NCBI GenBank assembly: GCA_964586285.1
Contig: CAZPHU010000010.1
Location: 1-61,244 of the forward strand
Source: CAZPHU01 sp964586285
GTDB taxonomy: Bacteria > Fibrobacterota > Chitinivibrionia > Chitinivibrionales > CAYFVL01
Reading direction: 5' to 3'
DNA length: 61,244 nt
Shown: positions 8,142 to 17,927 of the stretch, piece after piece
Layout of the letters: each line of letters starts with the position of its first letter
How positions within the stretch are numbered: the stretch's first letter is position 1
Translations under genes and position numbers: made by a program
The notes under the pieces: generated by a model
Told to the model about the DNA's origin: nothing
The model's input: the letters and a program-made list of their open reading frames with translations, nothing else
Databases searched by the model: none

Positions 8142-9119
8142 ATGGATATTCTGGTAATCGGAGGAGCTGGTTATATAGGCAGCCATGTTGTCCGAGCACT
8201 TCTAGATAGTAGGCACAGCGTAACAATCTATGATAATCTTTGCACAGGTACAGTAGAAAATCTTTTTGATGAGGCTGATTTCATAAAAGGGGATATCCTC
8301 GACTACGAAAAGTTGTCCGGTTTGATGAAAAAAAATAGATTTGACGGGATTATACATCTGGCTGCATATAAAGCTGCGGGAGAAAGTATGATTTTACCCG
8401 AAAAATATTCAATAAACAACATCACGGGTACCTTAAATATTTTGAATGCGGCATCTGAAGCCGGTATCAAAAAGATCGTCTTCTCATCCTCCGCTGCCGT
8501 TTATGGAGAGCCGCAATATTTACCCATAGATGAGAAACATCCGACCAATCCAGAGAATTACTATGGGTTTACTAAACTGGAGATAGAGCGATTCCTGTAT
8601 TGGTATGATTCTTTGAAAGGAATACATTACGCTGCCTTACGCTACTTTAATGCAGCGGGATATGATACACAAGGCCGTATACGCGGCCTAGAACGAAATC
8701 CCGCAAACCTTCTACCTGTAGTCATGGAAGTTGCCAAAGGAATTCGCGAAAAACTTGTTATTTTTGGAAATAACTATGACACCAGAGACGGCACCTGTAT
8801 TCGGGATTATATCCATGTAAGTGATCTGGCAAACGCTCATGTTTTAGCGATGGAATATCTTTCCGAAAAAAATATGAGTTTCACAGTTAACCTTGGTAGT
8901 CAGTATGGTGTAAGTGTTCAAGAGATTCTAAAAAGTGCCCGAAAAATAACAGGGCAACCAATTCCTTCGGAGATAAGCGAAAGAAGACCTGGCGATGCTG
9001 CCAATCTGGTGGCTTGCTCGAGCAAAGCATATGAAATCCTTGGATGGAAACCCATTTACAGTGATGTGGATACTCTAATCGAAAGTACCTGGAATATATA
9101 CAAAAATAAAACTGCTTGA
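8142..9119 (+). CDS. galE: UDP-glucose 4-epimerase
   Basis: NAD-dependent epimerase interconverting UDP-glucose and UDP-galactose, supplying sugars for surface polysaccharide. The 325-residue short-chain dehydrogenase-type protein begins with the nucleotide-binding GGAGYIGSH. It carries HLAAYKAAGESM, FSSSAAVYG and the catalytic YxxxK in YGFTK, RYFNAAG, RDGTCIRDYIHVSDLA and RRPGDAA near the C-terminus. Length is typical (about 330). A good ribosome site (AAAGGAG) sits nine bases before the ATG. It could act with the nucleotide-sugar dehydrogenase and SLBB exporter further right, but that link is only inferred. Confidence 0.95.
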   Translation: MDILVIGGAGYIGSHVVRALLDSRHSVTIYDNLCTGTVENLFDEADFIKGDILDYEKLSGLMKKNRFDGIIHLAAYKAAGESMILPEKYSINNITGTLNILNAASEAGIKKIVFSSSAAVYGEPQYLPIDEKHPTNPENYYGFTKLEIERFLYWYDSLKGIHYAALRYFNAAGYDTQGRIRGLERNPANLLPVVMEVAKGIREKLVIFGNNYDTRDGTCIRDYIHVSDLANAHVLAMEYLSEKNMSFTVNLGSQYGVSVQEILKSARKITGQPIPSEISERRPGDAANLVACSSKAYEILGWKPIYSDVDTLIESTWNIYKNKTA

Positions 9120-9240
9120 ATGTTTACGATTTTCGATGCAACTAAGAATAGAAATATTCAAAAGGAAAAATTACTGTTTATTACATCATATTTTTTATTT
9201 GAACCAATTTAATCTCTTACCCTTGAGATGGTTTTCTAGT

Positions 9241-9272
9241 CAAAGGTAAAAACACTTCCAGCTGTACCTTTG
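9241..9272 (+). promoter_or_regulatory. Inverted repeat just upstream of the giant exoprotein gene
   Basis: CAAAGGTA (9241-9248) and TACCTTTG (9265-9272) form an 8-bp stem, followed by TTTTGGG, ending 16 bases before the ATG at 9289. It could end the galE transcript or lie in the leader of the next gene; sequence alone does not decide. Confidence 0.35.
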
Positions 9273-9288
9273 TTTTGGGAATTAAACT

Positions 9289-12200
9289 ATGCGACAAGTC
9301 TCATCCATTTCAGCCTTTATTTTCCTGGTTACAGGGTTTTTATTCTGTACCGATGACTACAACCCATTCTCGATTGAAAATGCCAGTCTCCATATATATG
9401 AAAAAAGCTTTTCGGATAACGATTCTATTTCCATTTTTTCCACAGAAACACTTCAGGTCATTGTATCCGTTCGAGAAAAAGTCGATTCTTTTACTATACA
9501 TGCAAAAGAAAATCGATATTGGACGGATACCACAATTCGAAAACTCCATACACCGGAAATACATACTTTTACGTTTTCCTTCAGGGATGTAGGAAACCAG
9601 AAAATAAAGATTAATACCTATCGATCCAATGGTGATATACTCACGGATACTTTTCAATTATACACATACACTCCCCTAAATCCAAATAACCTTGGAAATG
9701 TCCACTTTGGCAAAAAAATCAACTTAAAAACTAATCCGGTAAAAGATAAGGATATTCTATATAAATGGAGACTTGGGGATTTCGAAATAGTTTCATCAAA
9801 AGCAGATACGTCGGTGCTGTTTCATCAAAATAATCTAAGTAATATTGGTAAATTATGGGTTTATGATTATAGGAGAGAAATATATTCCCCCGTTTTTGAA
9901 TTCAGCTATAACTTTGTTGATAGTCTCCCTCCAAGCATTACATTAGCAACCGAAGGATTCGAGGATAAAGATACTATTCGCGTTAGTGAAGATGTATTTG
10001 CTATTACTTTTAAAATAACGGATCAACAATTAAGACTGGTAGATTTTGCCGAAATAAACGAAGATACGTTCGACATCATTAACCCACGAAACAATACTTA
10101 TACCAAGATAATTCGAAATATTAAAAAACGTAACAGCGTTCCGTTAGAAGTTAGAGCTATTGACAACAAAATCAATAATAATGATACGACCAGAGTGTAT
10201 ACAATCCTCTACGATTCTTCTGCTGGCAAGGCAAAGACAACAAAAATCCGATACGGCACCTTGGAATCAACGGATACGATCTTTGTTTTCCAAAGAGAGA
10301 ACAACATTTTCGGCTTTGTTGAAGATCATATCCATAGTACCGTTTCAGTTTCTGCAGAGATAAACGGAAAAAAATTTAAAGATACGATCTCAGTTGATCC
10401 CAAAAATGGTGAGGGTAAATGGAGCTGGCAGAAGGTTCAGTTATCGAAAAAAGAAAATCTCAACCCATTGAAAGTCAGTTGCTATGATAGTCTTGGTAAA
10501 TTGCTCGCGGAGAGGACGTTCTATCTTGTTTACGACCCTAACGGCAAGGATGAAACACCTCCAGTAATTTACAGTATCTCTTTTGATGGGGTCTCCGGAG
10601 GAAAAAATCTTTTCTACACACAAAAAGATACTTTGTTGCTTAAAATAACAGCCTTCGATGAGGGAAGTGGAATTAAGTCGTTTCTGGTTGACGGTTTATT
10701 GATAGAGCCAAGCCTGTCTAACAATTATTTATGGGAAGTATCAATTCCGTTATTTGATGCTAACTATGGCTTTTTATATGATGAGGATAAAGGAAAGCCG
10801 GTAAATTTAAAAGCAATGGATAAATGGGGCAACACGGATGATTCATTGATAATACTTTTTAATAATCATCCTCCCACTTTTCAGCGAAATAGCAATCTTC
10901 CCTGGATAATTAAGGCTGACACCACATATATAGACACTCTCCGATGCATTTCTGATGATTCCGATAGTGTTTTCTTTCAGTGCATTCATAAACCGGCCAC
11001 AATGAAAATTCGTCTCATTGAAAGAAATCAGTGGGAAATACAATGGAAACCATCAATAGCCGACACAGGAAAAGACAGTTTAACAGGATACCTTGACGAC
11101 TCAAAGCAAAAGAGTGAACTCCTTAAATCTAGTTTTTTTGTTATAGATCCAAAGTTGGTTCTAAACCCTGTTAAATTAAAAACAAAGAAAAATCAACTTC
11201 CAAATTTTCTCGAGGCAAATTATGATACCTTTTCACTCAAAGCAGAAGTTGAATCTGGAATAGACCCGATACAGTATGCACTTCAAATTAGAAACCGCAA
11301 AAAGATAATCGCTGATACGATTTTTTCGAATTCTTTCCTTTGGCTGCCGGAAGTAAAGGATACCGGAGAGGCTGAAATTCAGCTTATTGCAAACGATTAT
11401 TTGAAAACCAGCGATACGCTCTTAAAAAATATTCGTATTGTTGAGCCAAACAGACCATGTTCCGTATATGTATTCGGTGTAAACGAAGACGGTATAGATC
11501 TTAGAGAAATGCCTGATTACGATACCCTCGATATAATTATTTCCGATCCGGACAGCACTTATCTCGGATCAGCCGAATGGTTTACCGTATGTATAAAGCA
11601 CCTTGGTAATGAAATGACTGTTGTGTTAAATGAATCAATGGAAACTCAATACATCTTATCTCCTTTAAACAAACAAGTATCCATGGATACTCTATCCATA
11701 ATCGTACATGACCGCCGCATGCATCGGGACACCATCACCTTCCCAGTATACTATAAACCTCAACCGCCTAAGCCCGAGAATCTTCGTCCCAGGAATAACT
11801 CAAGTATTACTGATACCACCGTAACATTCAGCTGGCAGAATAAAACTAAAAATGACTACTCCTTCAGTTTATACTTTTTGGACGATGATAAATGCGATAC
11901 ACTCGCAACAAATATTTCCGATACAACCTTCACCTTAGATGATATCAATAAATCAGGACATTACAAATGGTATGTATCCATGGGAGATTCAGAAAATGTC
12001 TATTTTAGCGATACCATGCATTTAATGCTTCAAAATCCCGGTCACGTCAGATTTAAAACCAAAGAGGATGCTTTCCCAATAAGAATGCATTCCGCAAAGG
12101 ACTCTTTTTCCGTTCTCCTTGAGGTGCAGTCTTCGAGCAAGCATCCGCCATTTCGTTTTTCTGCCTTCTTCAAAGAAACCAACGAACCTATTTTAGAGAA

Positions 12201-14355
12201 CAGTGATAATAATCTGGTGAAATTCCGCTCCCCTGATAATTATGCCGGGTATTTACACGGTATAATCACTGTTACCGACTCTAATGAAAACAGCGATACA
12301 CTTTTTCCCCTAATAGAAGTAATTGCGCAAGACACAACGGAGTTCGATGTTTCACTAGAGATAAAGGGATTGCACGTACAAGATTCAATCATTGCTATGA
12401 CTTCTTTTGAAAATGATTCCCTATTGTGCCGGATTACTGATCACACATCAAAGGCAACCGTGCAATACACTTACTATGTTGAGCAAAACGGGTTGCGCAT
12501 TGTTGATAATACGGAAGTTACCGAGAAAGACAGTTTTTATGTTCGCTTGGGAAATAACTCCAATAAGAAAGGATACGAAGAACTCAATATCACTGTATGC
12601 AAAAACGACAATCGGTGCGAAACCGTTTCTACTACTTTGTATTATGGAGAAAACGAAATCAGGGGACCATTTGATATCAACGAGGGAATACAAGTTTGGC
12701 TAAGGGCAGATACTGGGATTATCCGTGATGATGAGAATGGTATAAAATACTGGTATGATTTCTCGGGCAACTACAATAATGCAAAGGGAATGAGCAAAAA
12801 CGAATATTTACCTCAATTGGTCTCTTCATTGGAATCCATGAATTCCAAGCCTGCCGTCTCTTTTGATGATGTAAACTCAAATTGGATCAGATTTGAAAAT
12901 ATTGGTGTAAATACCAGTGCAGACAATTTCTCGATTTTCATAGTTCTTGAACCAACCGGCACCTCATCAACAATTATTTCGAATGAAGAGAGTTTTAACC
13001 TTAATCAAACAGATTTCTTTTATAATGGTAATGAATCCGTAAACATTAACCTTTCTGAAAAAAGCGTAATCAGCATTCTTCAAAACACGGATAGTGTTTT
13101 TCTATACGAAAACGGCCTCTTTGAAGCACTTCCCATACAAACGGAAAATATTGCCGGATTCGATTCATCCCTTTCAATCGGCAAACCCAGTACCACAGAT
13201 AATGATTATTTCAATGGCTACATATCCGAAATTATCATTTATAATAGATTCCTTACTTGGCAGGAAAAGGCAACAATTGAAAAACATCTGATGGAAAAGT
13301 ATTCGATTCTGTCTTCAGAGGAAGGTACTAAACGTATATCCGTTAACCCGTCATACGGTATTGATTCTGCCATTTACGCCGTTCCTGTATTAGTGAGGCT
13401 AAACGAACACTCATTCACGTTTTCAGATGCCGGTACTCATGGGGAAGGATTGCGTTTTTCCAATTCGGCACGTAATATATTTTATCCTTACGAAATTTCT
13501 CGTTGGGATGCTGTTGCTAAAGAAGCTGATATTTGGGTTAATTTTCCTGAAATCATCGCAGGTGCACAATTTGATGTTTTCGTAGATACCGACGATATGA
13601 AATCTTTATCTCAACCCAGTGAGGTATTTCCTTATTCCCAAAAATTTGTGTCGGTTCTACATCTTGATACGACAATTCATGAGTTTTCAAATTATGTAAC
13701 ATTAGATGCTACTAATCAAAAGAACGACGGATACATTTTAAGCAGCAATATAGCTGAGGGAATCATCACTAACTGCCTTTTGTTTAAAGATTCCTCCGAC
13801 ATTCTTACTATTCCAAATAACGCCTACCCATTAGTTCCCAACACAGATTTCACCATAAGTACATGGGTTAGCTTAAGCAATAATGATAAACCTCGATATC
13901 CGATAATTGCAGCAAAAGGGCAAGTTATTCCTTTGTTTTTCATAGATCATGTTAGTCCCGACGATGAAACCGATGGAGATGTTTATTCTGATTCCGGATA
14001 TACACTTGCATCCTATATAGAACCCGAAGATAGAATAATAAGATCAGATACAATATTCCAGAAAGATACTCTATGGCACCATATAGCAATGGTTTATTCT
14101 TCACTTGAAGAGGAAATAGTGTTTTTTCACAACGGTAAAAAGTTTGGTAACACCATTTCAGACATACCCTTCCATGGATCTGTTGACTTTGATATAATTG
14201 CGGGCGGGACTATAACGGACTCTTTAGAGCAATCTTGTTTTTTTGAAGGCAAAATAGATGAACTTAGAATAGAGCATGTTCAAAGATCCGAAGAATGGTT
14301 TAAATTCGTTTATGAAAATCAGAAAATGGAAAGCGAACTAATAATTGTCGAATGA
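9289..14355 (+). CDS. Giant secreted protein with LamG-like and DUF2341-like C-terminal domains
   Basis: This 1688-residue protein starts with a signal peptide (about 1-21; a cysteine follows in FLFC but the lipobox is not canonical). Residues 25 to about 1110 look like consecutive beta-sandwich or Ig-like modules rich in Asp-Thr pairs; I cannot assign them to a family. From about 1128 comes a LamG/concanavalin-like domain (IQVWLRADTGI, YWYDFSGN, NFSIFIVLEPTG). About 1354-1450 resembles DUF2341 (FSNSARNIFYPYEISRWD, ADIWVNFP). A second LamG-like domain reaches the C-terminus (FTISTWVSL, WHHIAMVYS, GKIDELRIEHVQRSEEW). Such modules often bind polysaccharide or act in adhesion, which is inference here. 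It is tail-to-tail with the next gene. Confidence 0.8.
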   Translation: MRQVSSISAFIFLVTGFLFCTDDYNPFSIENASLHIYEKSFSDNDSISIFSTETLQVIVSVREKVDSFTIHAKENRYWTDTTIRKLHTPEIHTFTFSFRDVGNQKIKINTYRSNGDILTDTFQLYTYTPLNPNNLGNVHFGKKINLKTNPVKDKDILYKWRLGDFEIVSSKADTSVLFHQNNLSNIGKLWVYDYRREIYSPVFEFSYNFVDSLPPSITLATEGFEDKDTIRVSEDVFAITFKITDQQLRLVDFAEINEDTFDIINPRNNTYTKIIRNIKKRNSVPLEVRAIDNKINNNDTTRVYTILYDSSAGKAKTTKIRYGTLESTDTIFVFQRENNIFGFVEDHIHSTVSVSAEINGKKFKDTISVDPKNGEGKWSWQKVQLSKKENLNPLKVSCYDSLGKLLAERTFYLVYDPNGKDETPPVIYSISFDGVSGGKNLFYTQKDTLLLKITAFDEGSGIKSFLVDGLLIEPSLSNNYLWEVSIPLFDANYGFLYDEDKGKPVNLKAMDKWGNTDDSLIILFNNHPPTFQRNSNLPWIIKADTTYIDTLRCISDDSDSVFFQCIHKPATMKIRLIERNQWEIQWKPSIADTGKDSLTGYLDDSKQKSELLKSSFFVIDPKLVLNPVKLKTKKNQLPNFLEANYDTFSLKAEVESGIDPIQYALQIRNRKKIIADTIFSNSFLWLPEVKDTGEAEIQLIANDYLKTSDTLLKNIRIVEPNRPCSVYVFGVNEDGIDLREMPDYDTLDIIISDPDSTYLGSAEWFTVCIKHLGNEMTVVLNESMETQYILSPLNKQVSMDTLSIIVHDRRMHRDTITFPVYYKPQPPKPENLRPRNNSSITDTTVTFSWQNKTKNDYSFSLYFLDDDKCDTLATNISDTTFTLDDINKSGHYKWYVSMGDSENVYFSDTMHLMLQNPGHVRFKTKEDAFPIRMHSAKDSFSVLLEVQSSSKHPPFRFSAFFKETNEPILENSDNNLVKFRSPDNYAGYLHGIITVTDSNENSDTLFPLIEVIAQDTTEFDVSLEIKGLHVQDSIIAMTSFENDSLLCRITDHTSKATVQYTYYVEQNGLRIVDNTEVTEKDSFYVRLGNNSNKKGYEELNITVCKNDNRCETVSTTLYYGENEIRGPFDINEGIQVWLRADTGIIRDDENGIKYWYDFSGNYNNAKGMSKNEYLPQLVSSLESMNSKPAVSFDDVNSNWIRFENIGVNTSADNFSIFIVLEPTGTSSTIISNEESFNLNQTDFFYNGNESVNINLSEKSVISILQNTDSVFLYENGLFEALPIQTENIAGFDSSLSIGKPSTTDNDYFNGYISEIIIYNRFLTWQEKATIEKHLMEKYSILSSEEGTKRISVNPSYGIDSAIYAVPVLVRLNEHSFTFSDAGTHGEGLRFSNSARNIFYPYEISRWDAVAKEADIWVNFPEIIAGAQFDVFVDTDDMKSLSQPSEVFPYSQKFVSVLHLDTTIHEFSNYVTLDATNQKNDGYILSSNIAEGIITNCLLFKDSSDILTIPNNAYPLVPNTDFTISTWVSLSNNDKPRYPIIAAKGQVIPLFFIDHVSPDDETDGDVYSDSGYTLASYIEPEDRIIRSDTIFQKDTLWHHIAMVYSSLEEEIVFFHNGKKFGNTISDIPFHGSVDFDIIAGGTITDSLEQSCFFEGKIDELRIEHVQRSEEWFKFVYENQKMESELIIVE

Positions 14356-14358
14356 TAA

Positions 14359-14985
14359 TTATAGCTTCTCATAAGCTTTCTTTATTGCCTTATATAATGC
14401 ACGCATAGGTGGTGGTGCATATAAATGAGAAGAGTACCTGACGACATCTGTTTCTTTTATACGTTTTGAAAAGAAAGTATGCAGGAAGGGTTGCTCAACA
14501 GATGCTTTGGATGTGACTTTTTTTATGATTGCAGAATCTGAGTTCCGAATGACTTTTAATTCACATTCCGTAACGGCTTTATATCGTCTAGGACTTTCAT
14601 AACCGGGCCCTGTTGACCGCCATCTTTGATCTTTTAGTTTAAAGATAGAAAGACGATTAATTTTTAAGGAAATCGAAAAATCAGCAGAACAATATTGATC
14701 GGCATCTTTGGTGATAGAATCGCAATGTACGATATTATTGTACTTAAGCCGTGAAAATCGCAATGATATGGAATCAGCGAGATTTTTTAAATTCTCTTCA
14801 GGGTAAACTGTATCCGAAATCTCTATGGTGTTGAATGAATAAACAGGTCTGAATGCTTCAACTTCCATAATTCTAAAAGTTCCTGTTAACGATATTTTGT
14901 CAGCCATCGCATTAGAAACCGATGGTGAACACCCAAGAAATAGAAATAATGGAATAAAAGAAGTTGGAAAAATAGCTGTTTTCAA
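14359..14985 (-). CDS. Hypothetical lipoprotein, about 208 residues
   Basis: I do not recognise the family. With a TTG start at 14985 (AAGGA seven bases upstream) the protein begins with a textbook lipoprotein signal ending in LFLGC. The open frame extends to a TTG at 15030, but that would place a charged stretch before the signal. The mature part is a mixed alpha/beta domain with a conserved-looking SISLKINRLSIFKL strand pair and a final helix (MRALYKAIKKAYEKL), reminiscent in layout of small periplasmic lipoproteins that assemble on the outer membrane. It is divergent from the next gene and convergent with the giant exoprotein. Confidence 0.65.
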   Translation of the reverse strand: MKTAIFPTSFIPLFLFLGCSPSVSNAMADKISLTGTFRIMEVEAFRPVYSFNTIEISDTVYPEENLKNLADSISLRFSRLKYNNIVHCDSITKDADQYCSADFSISLKINRLSIFKLKDQRWRSTGPGYESPRRYKAVTECELKVIRNSDSAIIKKVTSKASVEQPFLHTFFSKRIKETDVVRYSSHLYAPPPMRALYKAIKKAYEKL

Positions 14986-15044
14986 TACTAAATCCTTGTG
15001 GAAGAAGTAAAATCTCACCCTTTTAGACAAAAATAAGGAAAAAC

Positions 15045-15776
15045 ATGGAAAAGAACAACTTTTTGAAACCCTTCGTGATTATTTTTGCTCTACTTGTAAC
15101 CTTTGGTGCCGTTTTCCTTCATAATAGACAAATGATTTTCGGCCACGACCCTGTCTATTATGAAAAAAAAGGTGATTACGATAAGGCTTTAGATTCTTAC
15201 ATACATGAAACACTGAAACATTCAGATGTGCGTGACATCTATGATTTCAAAATCGACAAAGTCTCATATATGCAACCTGTTCAAAATAATTCTACCAATA
15301 TCCTTAATTGGCTTAGAGATGAAAAAAATTATCCGAATAATTCTTTTTCTGCAGCTGTTGAAGGCTTGAAAAGGGTATCTAAAATGGTTAAAGGAGAACA
15401 TTTCGTTACAGGTGGAAGAATGAAATGCAGTCGTAATAATCTTAAGGAGGCCTTTTTTTCAACTTTTGGAAACGATGAAAACATTGAACTTACGAAAAAA
15501 GATATAGGATTCATCAATCTAAAATCACTTAGAGCGTTCACATATGACATTAATCTGATAAATATGGATAATGGAAAAGTTATTCATGCTACTCTGTATC
15601 CCGAAAGTAACATAAATTTTCCTATTACAGCAGGCTCTTACACTCTTTCTGTGAAAGGAAAGGTTACCTTTACTAATGGTCAAAAGTGGGAGTCGTTAAG
15701 AAGAACTATAATTCTGGACACCATATCACCCGGTTGCGTAGCATACTACAGTTTAAAAACTAGAGTTAGAAGATAA
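15045..15776 (+). CDS. Hypothetical single-pass membrane protein
   Basis: 243 residues, family not recognised. One N-terminal membrane segment (about 8-25, PFVIIFALLVTFGAVFL) leaves the rest probably periplasmic. Residues 37-55 (YYEKKGDYDKALDSYIHET) look like one TPR-like helical hairpin, and the C-terminal half reads as a beta-sandwich (ITAGSYTLSVKGKVTF). A good ribosome site (AAGG, seven bases before the ATG) marks the start. It is divergent from the lipoprotein gene, and a hairpin follows its stop. Confidence 0.65.
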   Translation: MEKNNFLKPFVIIFALLVTFGAVFLHNRQMIFGHDPVYYEKKGDYDKALDSYIHETLKHSDVRDIYDFKIDKVSYMQPVQNNSTNILNWLRDEKNYPNNSFSAAVEGLKRVSKMVKGEHFVTGGRMKCSRNNLKEAFFSTFGNDENIELTKKDIGFINLKSLRAFTYDINLINMDNGKVIHATLYPESNINFPITAGSYTLSVKGKVTFTNGQKWESLRRTIILDTISPGCVAYYSLKTRVRR

Positions 15777-15801
15777 AAGCCGGAATAGATGAATCCGGCT
15801 T
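15777..15801 (+). terminator. Hairpin after the membrane-protein gene
   Basis: AAGCCGGA / TCCGGCTT form an 8-bp stem with a nine-base loop directly after the stop at 15776. The downstream T-tract is poor (CATTAAGG), so termination may be inefficient. It also precedes the 3' end of the small minus-strand gene. Confidence 0.45.
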
Positions 15802-15817
15802 CATTAAGGAAAGTAAT

Positions 15818-15997
15818 TTAAATGTAATTAATGAATTCTTCTGTACTTTTACAAGTATTAAGTGCAATCGATAGGTTCAGAAGATCATCATCTTCAATTA
15901 TAGATTCTCTGCTTGGACGACCGTGCAGGAAAGGAATTACTTTTTTTACTAATGGTCTGGAAATTCTTTTCTTTTCTAACTTTTTCTCTTCTTTCAT
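15818..15997 (-). CDS. Small basic-acidic protein of 59 residues
   Basis: Found by reading the minus strand directly. ATG at 15997 is preceded by AGGGG with a six-base gap, and the frame stays open for 59 codons to TAA at 15818-15820. The N-terminal third is strongly basic (KEEKKLEKKRISRPLVKK), the centre contains FLHGRPSRES, then an acidic IIEDDDLL and a hydrophobic end. No family is recognised. It lies 164 bases downstream of glgA on the same strand. The charge segmentation and proper ribosome site argue for a real gene, but a chance frame cannot be excluded. Confidence 0.5.
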   Translation of the reverse strand: MKEEKKLEKKRISRPLVKKVIPFLHGRPSRESIIEDDDLLNLSIALNTCKSTEEFINYI

Positions 15998-16161
15998 ACT
16001 AAACCCCTATGGCTACCTGCTAACGAAATTAACTCCTCTCATTCATGAGCTACTTTCATGCCGGCACGGTAAGTGACTCATATACAATATATTAACCTTA
16101 GAGTCCAGAGAAAAGTGTTACAATTGCGTATTTCTCCGGTTAAATGATGGACAATATTGTT

Positions 16162-17658
16162 TCATCTTATAAATTCATTATCATACCCTTTTTTAACTTC
16201 GATTGCTTTGTAATAACAGTTTTCGTATTCTTTTACAGTTTTTTTCCAGCTAAAATCCTTTTTCATTGCATTCCTAACCATTGTCTTAAAATGATGCGGA
16301 CGATCATAGTAAGTGCTTACCGCCCATCCAACCGTATAATACAAAGATTCTGGTGTCGGTTTCCAAAATTTGAAACCAGTCCCTAATCCTGTTTTTTCAT
16401 CATACTGCTCTATAGTATCTTCCAAACCTCCGGTAGCATGTACAATAGGTAGCGTGCCGTATCTTAGAGAATAAAGTTGGTTTAAGCCGCAAGGTTCAAA
16501 GAGAGATGGCATACAAAAGCAGTCTGATCCAGCTTCTATTAAATGCGCCAATTCATTGCTGAAACCTATGTATGATCCAGCTCGACCTTTGAATCTAGAA
16601 GGTAAATCCCAGAAGAAACTTTCCTGGTCCTGTTCTCCTTGCCCAAGAACTACAAATTGTACAACCATATCGTTAAGGATTCTTTCAATCGAGGCTTTTA
16701 TCAAATGAAATCCCTTCTGCTCGACAAATCTTCCTATAGCCCCTATAATCATTGCATCTTCTTTTTGTTCCAGCCCCATACTTTTTTGCAATTCTTTTTT
16801 GCATGTTTTCTTCCCTTTCATGCTTCTAAGGCTGTAATTTGCCGGGATTAGATTGTCCTTATCCGGGGACCACTGCGTATAATCGACTCCGTTGAGTATA
16901 CCGATGAACCGGTCTTTTTTATCGGTTAAATATGGTGCCAAACCGAAACCCTGGAATGGAGTTATAATCTCTTTCGCGTGTCCAGGACTAACCGTATTTA
17001 TCATGTCACTGTAATAAATACCCCCTTTAAGAAAATTTACGCTTCTCCAAGACTCAAACGCCTTTTCATGGAAACAATGTTTGCCTAATCCCATATAATC
17101 GTAGTGATCGGCAGGATAAACTCCTTGATATGCCACATTGTGTATAGTTAGTACGGAAGCTGTATTGCCTAAAAGATGATTATTCCAAAACCATGTTTTT
17201 ATATATGCGGAAGATGGTGCCGTTTGCCAATCATTTGAATGGACAATATCGGGTGCAAACTGTGTATCCAGGCACAATTGAAGGGCTGCTCTACAGAAGA
17301 ATGAGAATCGACGAGGATTATCATCATAATCCCGCATCCATTCATCATGATAAAGGCCCCAACGGTCAAAAAAGTTATCATGCTCAATAAAAAACACGGG
17401 AACATCACCGGATTTTGTCTCAAGAACTCGACACCATTCTTCACCCAATCCCATGGTTACACACATTGATTCCAAAACAACATTTGCGTTTGTTTGAACT
17501 TTTTTAACTTTTTTATAAAATGGAATCACTACTCGTACATCATGCCCCTGCTTTTTGAGGTTCATTGAAAGGGATGATGTCACATCCGCAAGGCCGCCGG
17601 TTTTAGCATAGGGAGCCATCTCAGAAGAGACCATTAAAATTTTCAGTTTTTTTCCCAT
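16162..17658 (-). CDS. glgA: Glycogen synthase (GT5 family)
   Basis: Retaining glucosyltransferase that extends alpha-1,4-glucan from ADP-glucose, making glycogen in the cytoplasm. The 498 residues have the GT-B layout: the ADP-glucose-binding KTGGLADV near residue 19, VHSNDWQTA, LTIHNVAYQG, GILNGVDYTQWSP, IGAIGRFVEQKGF and the catalytic-loop region MPSLFEPCGLNQLYSLRYGTLP with the E-x7-E spacing, followed by HATGGLEDT. Length is usual (about 480). The AGGAG site lies eight bases before the ATG. No other glg genes are in the window. The small 59-residue gene follows in the same direction. Confidence 0.95.
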   Translation of the reverse strand: MGKKLKILMVSSEMAPYAKTGGLADVTSSLSMNLKKQGHDVRVVIPFYKKVKKVQTNANVVLESMCVTMGLGEEWCRVLETKSGDVPVFFIEHDNFFDRWGLYHDEWMRDYDDNPRRFSFFCRAALQLCLDTQFAPDIVHSNDWQTAPSSAYIKTWFWNNHLLGNTASVLTIHNVAYQGVYPADHYDYMGLGKHCFHEKAFESWRSVNFLKGGIYYSDMINTVSPGHAKEIITPFQGFGLAPYLTDKKDRFIGILNGVDYTQWSPDKDNLIPANYSLRSMKGKKTCKKELQKSMGLEQKEDAMIIGAIGRFVEQKGFHLIKASIERILNDMVVQFVVLGQGEQDQESFFWDLPSRFKGRAGSYIGFSNELAHLIEAGSDCFCMPSLFEPCGLNQLYSLRYGTLPIVHATGGLEDTIEQYDEKTGLGTGFKFWKPTPESLYYTVGWAVSTYYDRPHHFKTMVRNAMKKDFSWKKTVKEYENCYYKAIEVKKGYDNEFIR

Positions 17659-17859
17659 TTTGATATCTCCTACCTTTAAATGTCGGCACCAGTGATTTGC
17701 GAATAATGAATGAAATTACATCATGATACAAAGATTGGGGAACAGTAATCCTTTTTTCTCATACTTTTACTTGAGTGGTTTTATTACTTCGATAGTATTC
17801 CTCTCTTATCAGAGAATAGTTAAAATCAGTTACCCCCTTTTCTACAGAGTCTCTTTAGG

Positions 17860-17875
17860 TGGCATAACTGTTGCG
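17860..17875 (+). promoter_or_regulatory. Sigma-54 (RpoN) type -24/-12 promoter
   Basis: TGGCATAACTGTTGCG has GG and GC dinucleotides separated by exactly ten bases, with TGGCA and TTGC matching the sigma-54 consensus. The start would fall near 17886, leaving a leader of about 40 bases before the ATG at 17928. An imperfect inverted repeat upstream (TATTC...AGAGAATA, 17796-17818) could be an activator site. Confidence 0.6.
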
Positions 17876-17927
17876 GTACTTCTTTAGCGAAAGGCTGGCT
17901 AATAGAGATTTTCCAGGAGGAAAACAC

